DNA of 64,000 nucleotides. It comes from Hemicordylus capensis. Taxonomy: Eukaryota; Chordata; Lepidosauria; Squamata; Cordylidae. Positions 33,665 through 45,600 of this stretch are shown here, piece after piece; positions within the stretch are counted from its first letter, which is position 1; every line of letters starts with the position of its first letter. Position numbers and translations under genes: made by a program. The DNA lies in the NCBI RefSeq assembly GCF_027244095.1, contig NC_069662.1, forward strand, positions 10,008,501-10,072,500, in the 5' to 3' direction. The notes under the pieces were generated by a model. That model had not been told where the DNA came from and ran no database searches. It worked only from the letters and a program-made list of their open reading frames with translations.

Positions 33665-35821
33665 ACAATACCACTGATACTTTTAACTTCTTCAATTGTG
33701 TGAATATCACAAAAGTAGATAAGAAGGGATCTTCCTGGGTGGGCTGCCAGTCACAGAAATGCCTTCTTTCTGCAGAGATGACCTCTGCCGATGCCTTTCT
33801 TCTGCAGTGGGCGCTGTAGCCATGAGTCACTGGAGAGAGGGGGCGAGTGACAGCTGTGGGATGGGACTTCCTGCCCACTTCTGGAGCTGTACATGTGAGT
33901 GGTTTGCAGGGGAGAATGTCTGAATGAGGCTCTTGTCTAATGGTAGTGCAGGACATAATGAGCAGGAAAATCCCAGGAAAATTCCAGTACATGCACTTTA
34001 TCTTTTTCTCTCTTTTAATTACCAGGGGTCAACAAGTATGTATCCTACTGTTCAAGGGAAAACACAGCACAAGTTAGCATTTGGAGAAAAGGATTAAACC
34101 CAGTAACCAAGCACCATAGAGACAATCAGCAGCTGTAGTTTACATTTCAGCCTAGTGTGGCACTAGCACAAACTAACACGATTGCACTAGTACAAACACA
34201 TTTGTACTTGTGCAGCAAGGTGAGCAACCTGTGGCATGCCTTATATGATTTGCAGGGGATTTTGATGCAATTTTACAATAGCATGAGAGTATAAGAGCAT
34301 CATTTTGAAAATCCCTATGATTTCACACAGTCGCATAGGGTTCTTGTACTAGTGAAACTTTGCTGCACAAGCACTTAGTTCATCAGCATGTCTGCCTATT
34401 AGTGCTTAATAAACCTTAGTGCCTATTAGTGCTCAGATCCCGCTAATAGTACCCCAAAACAAACCACCCATCATGTTTCTGAGGGCAACTCTCATAAAAA
34501 CTGCACTGAATGTACTTGTAAATTGTTTAATGCTGGGAGTCACATTCCTGCAATCACCAATGAAGCAAGCTGAATGACATTTTTAAAAAATCATTTCTGT
34601 CTATATCATCAACAGTTATAAAGCTATATTAATTTCAGATTATCTCACAAATGCACACGGCACAAATACAAAATATTTTGTTTAAAATCCCAGTAGTTTC
34701 TTTGCAAGATTCCTCTTCTCCAAACACCCAGATTATATTAGTATTACTACTACTACTACTACTACTACTACTATTGTTATTTATATTTTTATTAATTTAT
34801 ATTTTTATTTGATTTTATTGCCATTCCATAAAATAATTCTTAAAGTGATTTACATAGGGGGGGAAAGATTGTGAGGCTCCTGCAGTCAGGGAAACATCTG
34901 AAAATATACACAAAGTAGACACCAGCAAAATAGTCTCTGGAGGGTTACTGTGCTGGGGTTGGGTAAGCCCAGTTGCTCCTCCCCTGCTAAATATAAGAGA
35001 GCCACCACTTTAAACTATCCCTCTTTGTCCAGTTAGAAGAGGATACTAATAACAGTGCAGTAGTCTTTGTAATCAACATCCACTGCTTGTCAATGTCTCT
35101 ACAATGACAATGAGGGTTATCTTTCCATGAAATAGAATAAAGGGATTTAGTGTCAATAGGAAAACTCTGAAGCAATCAAACACAAATCCAGGTACTAGAA
35201 CCTGTCTCCCCAAAATGCCTTGATTGATTGATTAATTATTCAATTTCTATTCTGCTTTTCATTAAAACAATCTCAAAGCAGTTTATAATATAATTAAAAC
35301 AATGCACAATTAAAATATAACAAGTACAGGTATTAAATATAAGTATAATACCTCTAATTAAAAGTATAAAAAACTATAAAAACAGTAATACACATTTCCT
35401 CTATTCCCATAACAGGCCAATGAAAAATGCCAATTTGGTACCATTTGAAGTGGGGGTTCCAGCCCTTTAGTTCATCTGAGAAAAGCTTTCAGGGTCTACA
35501 GTAGGTTAGACAACCCTGGCACTCTAGCTGTTTTTGTCCAGGGACTATGGGAATTGTAGTTCATCAACAGCTGGAGTCCTAAAGTTGCCTACTCCTGGTC
35601 GATAGGAACAAAACCCCATTCAGATCACCCATCCAATGCAGCCCTGCACTTCATAGCACTAAGTGCAAAAGTGAAAAGAACTCTCCAAACATACGAAACT
35701 TGACTGAGCATGTGCAGCACCAAGGGCTGTTCTTTCCATAAACTGAGGGACCTTACAAACTGGAGTTACAGACACACCTCTAGAAAATAGCTTAAAGCAG
35801 AACCCAGAGCAAGATTCTTCA
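33665..35821. other. Spacer downstream of V2R locus C; no gene recognised
   Basis: Holds a (TAC)n run at 34743-34772, two LINE 3' tails (about 34770-34860 and 35222-35330, with CATTAAAACAATCTCAAAGCAG) and a GGGAATTGTAGTTCATCAACAGCTGG segment at 35545-35575, a common reptile dispersed repeat type also at 48440-48535. A 109-codon minus-strand frame at 33663-33992 starts with a signal-like stretch but matches nothing known to me. Confidence 0.5.
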
Positions 35822-36720
35822 TTATGTTTTAATTATGAGCTGGTCCCTTTTGTTAATATCGGGCCTTAGGACAATGATGAAGCATTTGGGGAAAAAAATA
35901 AAAACCAGTACGCTAGCACTGGAAGCCAAGATGGAGAAGACCTCCACAGCCACCATGTATTTCCCCTTGGTGCTCAAGTATGTTGGAACAAAGGACACCC
36001 AAACACTGCAAAAGACCAACATGCTGAAGGTGATGAACTTGGCTTCATTAAAAACATCAGGTAGTTTCCTGGCTAAGAAGGCAACAGTAAAACTGATAAT
36101 GGCCAGAAAATATAGAAAGCCAAGGACACAGTAAAACATGATAGTTGAACCTTCATTACATTCTAGTACAATATCTTCAGTCATTGACTGCATGTCAAGA
36201 TGCAGGAATGGGGGAGAAGTTGCTAGCCAGACAGTACAGAGAGCAGCTTGTATAAAAGAGCTGGAAAGAACAATAGAGCTGGCTAATTTTTTCCCCAGCC
36301 ACTTCCTCATTCTGGAACCTGGCTTAGTGGCCATGAAAGCTAGAACCACAATGATGGTTTTGGCCAACACAGAAGAAACTGCCACTGTGAAGATGATGGC
36401 AAATGTAGTTTGTTGAAGGAGGCAGGTCACCTTCTCAGGTTGACCAATGAATAGCAATGCACAAAGGAAAGAGAGCAGAAGGGAGATGAGGAGAGTGTAA
36501 GTGAGGTTCCGGTTGTTGGCTTTGACAATGGGAGTCTCCTGGTGCTTAATGAAGATCCCAAGAACCAAAATTGTGATGAAAGAGAAGGAAAGAGCAAAAA
36601 TGGCCAAACTGGTACCCAAAGGTTCTTCATAAGACAAGAAACTTATATATTTTGGAATGCAAAAATCCTGGTCCTTGTTTGCATATTGATCTTCTGGACA
36701 TTGACTACATTCATCCATAT
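35822..36720 (-). CDS. V2R locus C exon 6 (7TM domain)
   Basis: An 899-bp terminal exon with acceptor TGTTTTTCCAG (AG at 36721-36722) and stop TAA at 35822-35824. After [15 protein letters not shown] it carries [95 protein letters not shown] and [10 protein letters not shown]. All seven hydrophobic segments are present. Confidence 0.95.
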
Positions 36721-39700
36721 CTGGAAAAACAACAACCCAGAAGTGGATACATCAGCCTTATGTAAAGTACACTACAACAGTGAAGACAATGAAGCTATTC
36801 TCATGAGCAGGAGAAATTGGGCTAAAGGAGCCTAGCCTGATTTCTCTTGGTTGTTTGCTGCCACGGGAACCACGCAGCTCCCAGCAGCAAACGACCAAAA
36901 GTACCCCTCCCTTTAAATGAGGGAGCTATTCCCACGATTGGGGGAAATTGGGCTTGGAAAGCCTAGCCCGATTTTCCACGATTGTCAGAACCACCCGGCT
37001 CGGCTGCGAGCCCGGTGGTTCTGTAGCAGGTAACCCGCTCAAGAACCCCTGCCCCCAAACCAGGTTTGCCAGCGCTCTGCAAACCTGGTTTTTAAAATCG
37101 TGAGTAGCCACGGCGTGGCTTTGTGTCATGCCTACTAATGCGTAGACCCCTGGAGGGGAGGTGAAAAGCCACCTCCCAGCTCTGGGGGTCTCCCCAGTAG
37201 CCTTGCACACTTGTGCAGGGCATACTGGGGCTTCCGGGGGCCACGCGGCCCCCACACTCCCCAGCCCCCGCCGGCTCCGGCTCGGAGCCAGCAATCGTGT
37301 GGTATGATCCGGCCACCCAGGGCTCCCTCCCTGCTTGTGAGTGAGGAGAGTGGGCTTAGCTCACTCTTCCCACTCACCGCCCCAAACTGGGTCTCACAGA
37401 TCATGAGACCCGGTCCGAGGTCAGCAGAGCGAGCACTCTGCTAACCCCATCTGGTTGATTGTAAGCTGCTGCAGCACGGCTCTGCACCACGGCAACACAT
37501 GAGGAGAACCCCACCGGGAGGCTAAAACAAGCCTCCCAGCCCCAGGGATCTCTCCAGAATGCCCCCTGTGCTTGCGTGGGTCATCCTGGAATTTGAAGAG
37601 GCCAGCCGGCTCCTGATCCCCACCACCCCTGCCAGCTCCATGATGGAGCCAGCAATTGTGTTGGTGGCCGATCCGGCTTAGCCTGCTCTCCCTGCACTAA
37701 CTCTAACGGCACTTCACACCAATCGTGTGAAGTGCCTCAATGTCAAAGACTTGTATTGAGGCTGCTGCTTCAAAATGCGAAAAACAAGCCTGCAGTCTTC
37801 TCTCGTAATTACATTTAGAAGACAGAATGATCCAGGAGAAATCCAGCACTGCAAGGGAATTTCAGCCCCACCAATATAATCTTTCCTTTTTTTCTAGTTA
37901 ATTTTCTAGTGTAATTTTTTATACTTGCACATGGAGGAGAACTGGTCTTGTGGTAGCAAGCATGACTTGTCCCCCCAGCTAAGCAGGGTCTGCCCTGGTT
38001 GCATATGAATGGGAGACTCAAAGTGTGAGCACTGTAAGATTTTCCCCTTAGGGGATGGAGTTGCTCTGGGAGAGCAGAAGGTTTCAAGTTCCCTCCCTGG
38101 CAGCATCTCCAAGATAGGGCTGAGAGAGATTCCTACCTGCAAGCCTGGAGAAGCCACTGCCAGTCTGTGTAGACAATACTGAGCTAGATAGACCAATGGT
38201 AGCTTTCCAGGTTCCTATGTTCCTATCACTTATTTTATCATTCCCTTATGAGCCGCCACCACCACCTCTACCTATGCCACTTCTACCACCACCACCACAC
38301 TGAATTATACATTAGCAAATGAGTGTTCATAAATCCCACTGTGCCAAAGGTAGACAATGAGTAATATCATGAATAAATAGTATGCATTACTTCTCTGACC
38401 CTTATGGTTTGCAATCTTCCCTTCTGGACATGGAAGGCAATCATAGCAGCAAAATGGCTTCCCTTCTTTCTTTATCTTATGATGACCCAAATGGCAATTT
38501 TCATTACATATAGAAAGGGGCTGCACCTATAAAATAAATGGGGAGAATATTTTAAGATAGCAAGCACCTTAAGATGTAACATTTAACTGAAGGTTCAATG
38601 GACCGGCAGGTTGTCTCCAGTGCTCTGTTGCACTCCCAAATGGTCACTATCTGCAGTCTGCAAGACTACAAAGGGGGCGGGGTTGGCTATGCAGGCTTCC
38701 TCTGACCATGAAGCAAAGTCATGCATGCCAATTGCATTCTAGCAGCAGAAGCACCTTCCTCCCTTAACTCCAGTTTGGGCGAGAGTAAGGCCACTTTAAG
38801 ACATAACAGGAAACTGGAGGAACTCACCTCCAGTTCTCCCAGCATTACGTCTGAATTATTGGAATTGCAACAGTTCCAATTTGGCCCCCAAACCTGGGGA
38901 TGAACCCTTGGTTTGGAGTGAGTTTCATTCAGTGGCAGTAGTTCATCTGGAAGCTAAAAAGAGTTGGATTCACTGGCGAGTAGATGAGGATATGAGGATA
39001 TTATGGAAAACAGTATTGGCTACAGATAATTGATGTATGCCAGTGAGGAAGACTTATTGTTGAAAAGCGTCTGACATTTTAAATATGAAGATTCTTATGT
39101 GACCCTATTTGGCACTCCAGCTTGGGAGCACACTCATTCTATCTGATAATTAGATTTGATAACTGGTGGAGTCAAGATGTGAAATGTGGTATTTTACATA
39201 TGCATTCCCAGGAACAGTTTTTATGATTGCATCTCACACTACACTGTTTTATCTGAGAACTGGGTTTTATTTTATTTAGTGGGTTGTGACTTGGCATATG
39301 GTGAAGTTTTTCTCTTTTGAAGTTTCATTTGAAGAATTTCATTGGAAACCTTAATGGGGAAGGACATATTCATATGGGTCTCTATTTGACTTATTCCAGC
39401 TCATGTGGAGAGCCGGTCTTGTAGTAGCAAGCATGATTTGTCCCCTTAGCTAAGCAGGGTCTGCCCTGGCTGCAGAGGCGTAACTAGGGAAAACGGCGCC
39501 CAGGGCAAGCACTGAAATTGCCCCCCCCAGCATACATCTGACTTGCTTGAAATAAATACACATAAATAAATACCCCCAGGAAGGAAGGAGTAGGAGCTCG
39601 AGGGAAAGTGAAGTAGAGATTTTAAAAAGAGTATGGAGAAAGAAAGAAAGAAAGGCAAAGGATATCAGCAAATTGCCTATTTTACTCTCATTTTTCTACC

Positions 39701-42568
39701 ACCGGTTGAGTCGCCGATATTTTATTTACACAGTCCCAGATGGATATTCTGGGCAAGAAATTGAAACCCTCTATAATGAAGCGATTTTCTATAATGAAGC
39801 GATTTTCTTCAGGCAGTCAATTGGCTACGGACAAGATCAGGATTTAATGCATGTACCAATCATATGTACCAATCATAATGCATGTACATATGTACATACC
39901 AATCATATGTACCAGTCATAATGCATGTACCAATCAACCAGATAAATCAATGCATGTAGCCAATCACTCCCAGCCAAACCTACCTCCTTGTAGAGGCATC
40001 CAGTAACATAAGACCAGTTTCTGGACAAACTTAACAGAAACACACCAAGGTTACTATATTCTTCCAGTTGTACACAGCATTATCAGAACAGGGAGACTCC
40101 ACTTAACCCAAGGTTCACCACACATTTTAAAAACCCATTAAGTCTATTTGCAACCTAAACCTGTGATTTGTGATCACACAGAGAGATTACAGCCAGATAA
40201 ATCAGCTCAGGCAATGTCTATAATTGTCAACAGTATGTGGCATCAAAAGGTAAAGATTTTGAACCTAGGAAGAAACAGCAAATGAAACATTCATCACCCT
40301 CACATAAAGTCAGAGCTTCTCTGTAGGCAGCCGAACAATTTCAGCTAAGCTGCGGTGGGCAGAACCATAGTGTAATATGCATCACATGATACAGAGAAGA
40401 AACTGCATGTATGAACACTGAAAAATGCCCCCCCCGCCACCCTATATCACAAAACATGCAAAGATCTTAAGGAGTGCCAACTTGCCTTTTAAAGGGTTTT
40501 TACAGGGCTAGGTAGAAATCCTATACACAGATACCCCCCCCTTTCTTTGAAAATAAAGGGTGGGGGTGGGGGAATAGAGAACAGGGCAAAGAATGGGGAA
40601 ACCGAGCACTGGGAATGTCATTTGGAGGTGGCTTCTCTGTCTGTGTGTGTCTCTCTCTCCCTCTCTCTCGCACACACACAGTTGTCAACCAAGGAGCTCT
40701 TCATATTCTTAAAGAGCAATTTAAAGCGACGAGCACTATTTAAAGAATTCGGTCTATGCAGACCGAGGATTGAGGACACGATTTAGCCACACTCCCCCTC
40801 CTCCCGCCCATGAAGGAAATGGATATCAGCTGGTCTAAAGGAGCGTGCCTCTGCTCTGAGAGTCTCCAGAGTGTTTTCCCTCGCTGCTGCTGAACAACTT
40901 CACTCTGTCGCTTCATATTCAAAATTAAAAAATAAGACTGCAGAGGGCAAGGTTCCTCTGAAAACTTGAATGCAAATACCTCCTTTAGGGGGTCTGCTGC
41001 CTGCAGTAAAACTGTTTGAATTACCTCTCTTCTGCAAGTACATTTTACGAAGAACAAGACAAACCCCCGAAAACAATTAAAAGAAAGCGCGAGCTGGGGT
41101 TGCTAGGAGCTCAGCCTATGCTCGAGTCTAGAAGACGCCTAAAATAGCGAGACAGAAATCTGAACTGCGAGTGTTTTGCATTTGCTCAGCGCTCGCTGGA
41201 TAACTGTGCTGTGTGAGGGGTGTGGTGTGTGCCTCGACGGGCGGGCGGGTTCTCTTGTATTTCGGGCAAGGGCCAGACTGTACAATCGGACCGGGCGGAG
41301 GGAGCCTGCTGCTGCCCGGAAGAAGCCAACTCTCTCCCCACCCCTCTGAAGTCGGCCAGTGGCTACCGCGCGGCTACTACCTCACAGCCGTAGAGCTGCC
41401 CGAGCTGCTCCACGATCCACTCCTCCAGCACCAGCCTTTTCCGCAGCTCTTTGCGATCGTATTTGACTCACTTTGCCCTGCTGATGGCACCGCTGCTGCT
41501 GCTGCTGCTGGACTTGCACCACCACTGCTGATGGGGCGACCGAATCCTCCCAAGACGAGCCGCCACGAGGGCTCTGGAAAAAGACCCGGTTCCCACCGCC
41601 TCCGGTAGCAGCAGCGGCTCCCGGCTCACTGCCCAGAGTGGCCACGTGGTGCACTTTATCAGAAAGCAGCACACACAGTTTTAGAACTTGATTAAAGAGA
41701 AGACAAAGTGCACGCACGTGCAGGCGCCAGGCGGTGAGCTCTCCTCCCAGGCCAGACACCAGACACGCATGCGCGGCATTCCCTCCTCCCAACGCATTCG
41801 TGACTGGTGGCAGGGCGGCGGGGCGGGGAGTGCTGCGTCTTTGTGGACTAAAAAAAAAAAAATCAAATGCGAATCAAAAAAATTTTTTTTGGCAAAGGCA
41901 GGGGATTGGTGGGGGCACTTTTTGGCACCCCCCTGCCAAGTGGCGCCTGGGGCACGTGCCCCCCTGCCCCCCCTATCGTTACGCCCCTGCCTGGCTGCAT
42001 ATGAATGGGAGACTAGAAGTGTGAGCACTGCAAGATGCTCTCCATCACTCAAGGGATGGAGAAAGAGCAGAAGGTTTCAAGTTCCCTCTCTGGCTTCTCC
42101 AAGATAGGGCTGAGAGAGACTCCTGCCTGCAACCTTGGAGAAGCCGCTGCCTATCTGTGAAGACAATATTGAGCTAGATAGACCAATGGTCTGACTCAAT
42201 ATATAGAAGCTTCCTATGTTCCTCATAAGAATTTTCACAGTAATTTTGTTTTGATATTATTAAATGCTCACATTATAGTGTATATATTGAGTTGTGTTGG
42301 GTTTGGGGTTTGTTAGGGTTCTTTGGTTTGATTGTTATTGCTAGAACCCTATAGCACCTGGTGTTGTTTTCTTTATTGGAGTTGTATATAACAGTTAAGA
42401 AATCAGTTTTCTTAATAAGGCCAGACCCATCCCTGTTGGCTCATCTTAATTGCTGGCCCTCTGAAAATAGATTTAGAATCTTGATAGAGGCAAAGGAAAT
42501 GCATAATAAACCACTTTAAAAAATGTTGAAAATGTGAGGTTGGAAATCATGGCCTTACTGAGTCTCAG

Positions 42569-42605
<37 letters not shown>

Positions 42606-45600
42606 CAGTATTTGAACAGTAAGTCCTCTTTTCAGTTCTGAGGAAATGACTGGAAGCACCCATAATGGTACAGAGTCCTTACCTGATTAAATCTGCTAGG
42701 CCAAACAATAATATCATCATAAATGGTGAGGGCTTCATCCGAGGGAGCCTCTGGTTTTATTTTTCCAACTTTAACTCTAAGAAAGGACTGATTTGGGAAC
42801 ATGACCCAGTTGATAATGTCAAATCCAGATAGCAATTTACCATGCTGGTCAAAAGAAACCTTTTCTCCGGCACTGTTGTTAAACGATACAGTCCTCAGAA
42901 AGTGGTGGATCTAAATTTAAAAGGTTTTTTAAAATAAAATTCACAAGCATGTACTAAATGATACAAACAGAGGACAAGGTCATAATCTTTTACATTTAGA
43001 TCTGTGGAAGCCAGGGCTGCCATGTAGAAGAAAGGACAGTTCTCCTGTACAGAAGTGGGAATTTCAGTGGGTGCAGCTTTTACTGGGTGCAGTGGGTATA
43101 GCTTCCCCCTCTTCTAACTGAGCAAAGAGACACCTTTTAAAGTGGTGATTCTCTTTATTTATCAATGGGAGAGCAACTGGCCCTCTCCATCCATCGCACA
43201 GCATCTCTCCCTCCAGTGGCTGTTGCTGGTGTCTATCTTAATTTTATTTATTTATTTGTCTATCAAATTTGTATATCACCCCAAACTTTCATCTCTGGGA
43301 GGTTTACAATAACATAAAACCAGTTAAAAACATATACAAAAACTTAAAAACAATGTAACAATTTAAAAATAACCAGAAATTAAAACCCAAAAATATTAGA
43401 AAGCTGAGAAAGCTTGGGCGAAAAGATGGGTTTTCAGGTGTTTTTTGAAAATTGCCAGAGATGGGGAGGATCTTATCACAGCAGGGAGAGCATTCCACAA
43501 TCTCGGGGCAGTGACCAAGAAGGTCTTTCTTGGTGTAGCCACCAAACCAGTTGGCAGTAACTGGAGACGGACCTCCTCAGATGACCTCAATGGGTGGTGG
43601 GGCTTGTAATGAAGAAGACGCTGATCCGGGTCTCACAATTCATGAGTCCCGTTTGGGGGCGGTAAGCGGGGAGAGCGGGCTAAGCCCACTCTCTCTGTTC
43701 TTGAGCGGAGAGGGAGCCCTAATTGCTGGCTCCATGACGGATCTGGCTGGGGCTGGGGGGAGCGGGGGCTGAACACCCCCGCAAGCCCCAGTATGCCCTG
43801 CGCAAGTGAGCAGGGCATACTGGGAAGACCCTTGGAGATGGGAGGCAGCTTTTTACCTCCCCTCTGGGGGTCTACTCATGAGTAGACATGGCGCGAAGCC
43901 GTGCCATGACTACTCATGATACTAAAAACCTTTCTTTGGACTGGCAGATATTGGGAATGCCTGTGGATCCCAGACATTACCTGCCAAGACTGTTGATCCA
44001 GAAGCATCCATCTCTCTCCATGCATCATTCGTCTTTGCTTGGGTCTAGATGAATCCATGGCATGCAAGGCATGCCCCACAGCATAGACAGCATTGTAGAT
44101 GCTGTAACTGTGGCCAGTCATGCTCATTTCAAAAACAGTCTCAGGAAGAGTCTCCAACTTCTCCTCTCCAGTGCAGATTTCCCCCGTTTTATCATCTGCC
44201 TTGGAATGGGGGAACGAACAGAGAAATGCCTGTTGCCAGAAATCCTTGATAAAGCCATCTTCTTTTTCAGAGGTCAAATTTCTGTCTTGAAGAAATTTCT
44301 GGAATCCCAAGACCTTGTTTGAGTGAATTGCAAAGGATATCATGCCATTAAGGACGTCTATGCCTGTACCTCGTTGAGTGACAAGGGATGTGAAATCTGT
44401 CTGGGCTGTCATAAACCAGACTTTACTCACTATTTCCGTATAGAAATAAGTTGTAATCCTGTGCAGAAGTCTCAATGTGAGCATGGTCTGAATTTCTCCA
44501 TGAACAATTACTGCATTGGCAGTGCTTTGCATAGCAGATGTGTATGTTTTAATCCCCTCCTCTGCTATGTCAGCCATCTCACTGGTAAAGCTTATTCTTG
44601 GAAATGGTTGCATGAAGGCAAAGCAGACACCTTTCTGAGAAAACATAGGAAGTATCTGCTGTACAAAACTTTCTCCACGGTCATCATTTATAAAAATCAC
44701 CCCAATCCATGTCCATCTGAAATGCAGAAGCAGCTGGAGTATCCCTGCATTTTGATGGGTCTCATTCGGGAACAAGCCATGGAGGAAAGCAGCTTGGCTT
44801 TTGCTATCAGTTACTGGAGCAGTGCCATATATGAGCTAAGTAAAAAGAAGAAGAGAGGGGAAGATATCTCTCCAGAGGGAGAGGGAGAGGGAGAGGGAGA
44901 GGGAGAGGGAGAGAGAGAGAGCGCTCATGTGCTGGGATATATGTGCCAAATTATGGTGCTTCTCCCTGAACATCAACTGACATCTGAGTCAGATTTCAGT
45001 TTGTGTTTTCAGTGAATATTTATGTATCAGGATGATTCAGAAGAGCTATGCTGGATCAGACAGTGTGCATCATTTAAACAGAACCTCCCAGTTTGGAAAC
45101 GGTTCCCCAGTTTGGGAAGTGAACAAACTGGTCCTGCCCATGGAGGATGGAGCAGTGAGTGTTACCTTTAAAAGCGAGGACATCAGGTCCTCACCTGCTC
45201 CTCCACTGCCCCACCGCACTGTGCATGGCACCAGAGCTGCATGTGTGCTGCTAAAGGCAATGCTGGTGACATGTATGGGATGTTGGGGGCCCTGACACTG
45301 TGGCAGGAAGTGTAGTGGGATCCAAAGGAACAGGTGAGGACCTGTTGTCCTCATTCTTAAAGATAATGCTTGCCGCCCCACCGAACTTGTCTGGATGTGC
45401 CCCACTGAACTGGTTTGTCAGATCCCTATTGATGTGCTGAACCAGTTCATGCACATCCCTATTCTCAGCTCTCAGGGACATATTCTGCGGGGATTTCAGG
45501 GGCAGGAGAGGGAAGAGGGGATCAGGAAAAAAAAAAAAGTTGCACTTGCAAATGTCCTAAAACAAGGACAGTTTTAATCAGAATGCTGCTCAGCTTTCCG

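Noticed and set aside
33663-33992. A minus-strand frame starting with a signal-peptide-like segment (MYWNFPGIFLLIMSC), tested as V2R exon 1
   Set aside because: Lacks YYQPGD and the phase-2 donor; the rest is unlike any V2R or other family I know.
37931-38040. A possible 5S rRNA gene (GCTAAGCAGGGTC, ATGGGAGAC)
   Set aside because: The match is limited to the internal promoter block, recurs in every copy of one SINE family and lacks the 5S ends.
41213-41608. A 131-codon plus-strand frame in the hAT element
   Set aside because: It is the antisense of the captured PPP1R14C exon.
44323-45015. A 230-codon plus-strand open frame
   Set aside because: It is antisense to V2R exon 3 of locus C and runs into the GAGGGA microsatellite; it shows no independent conserved motif.
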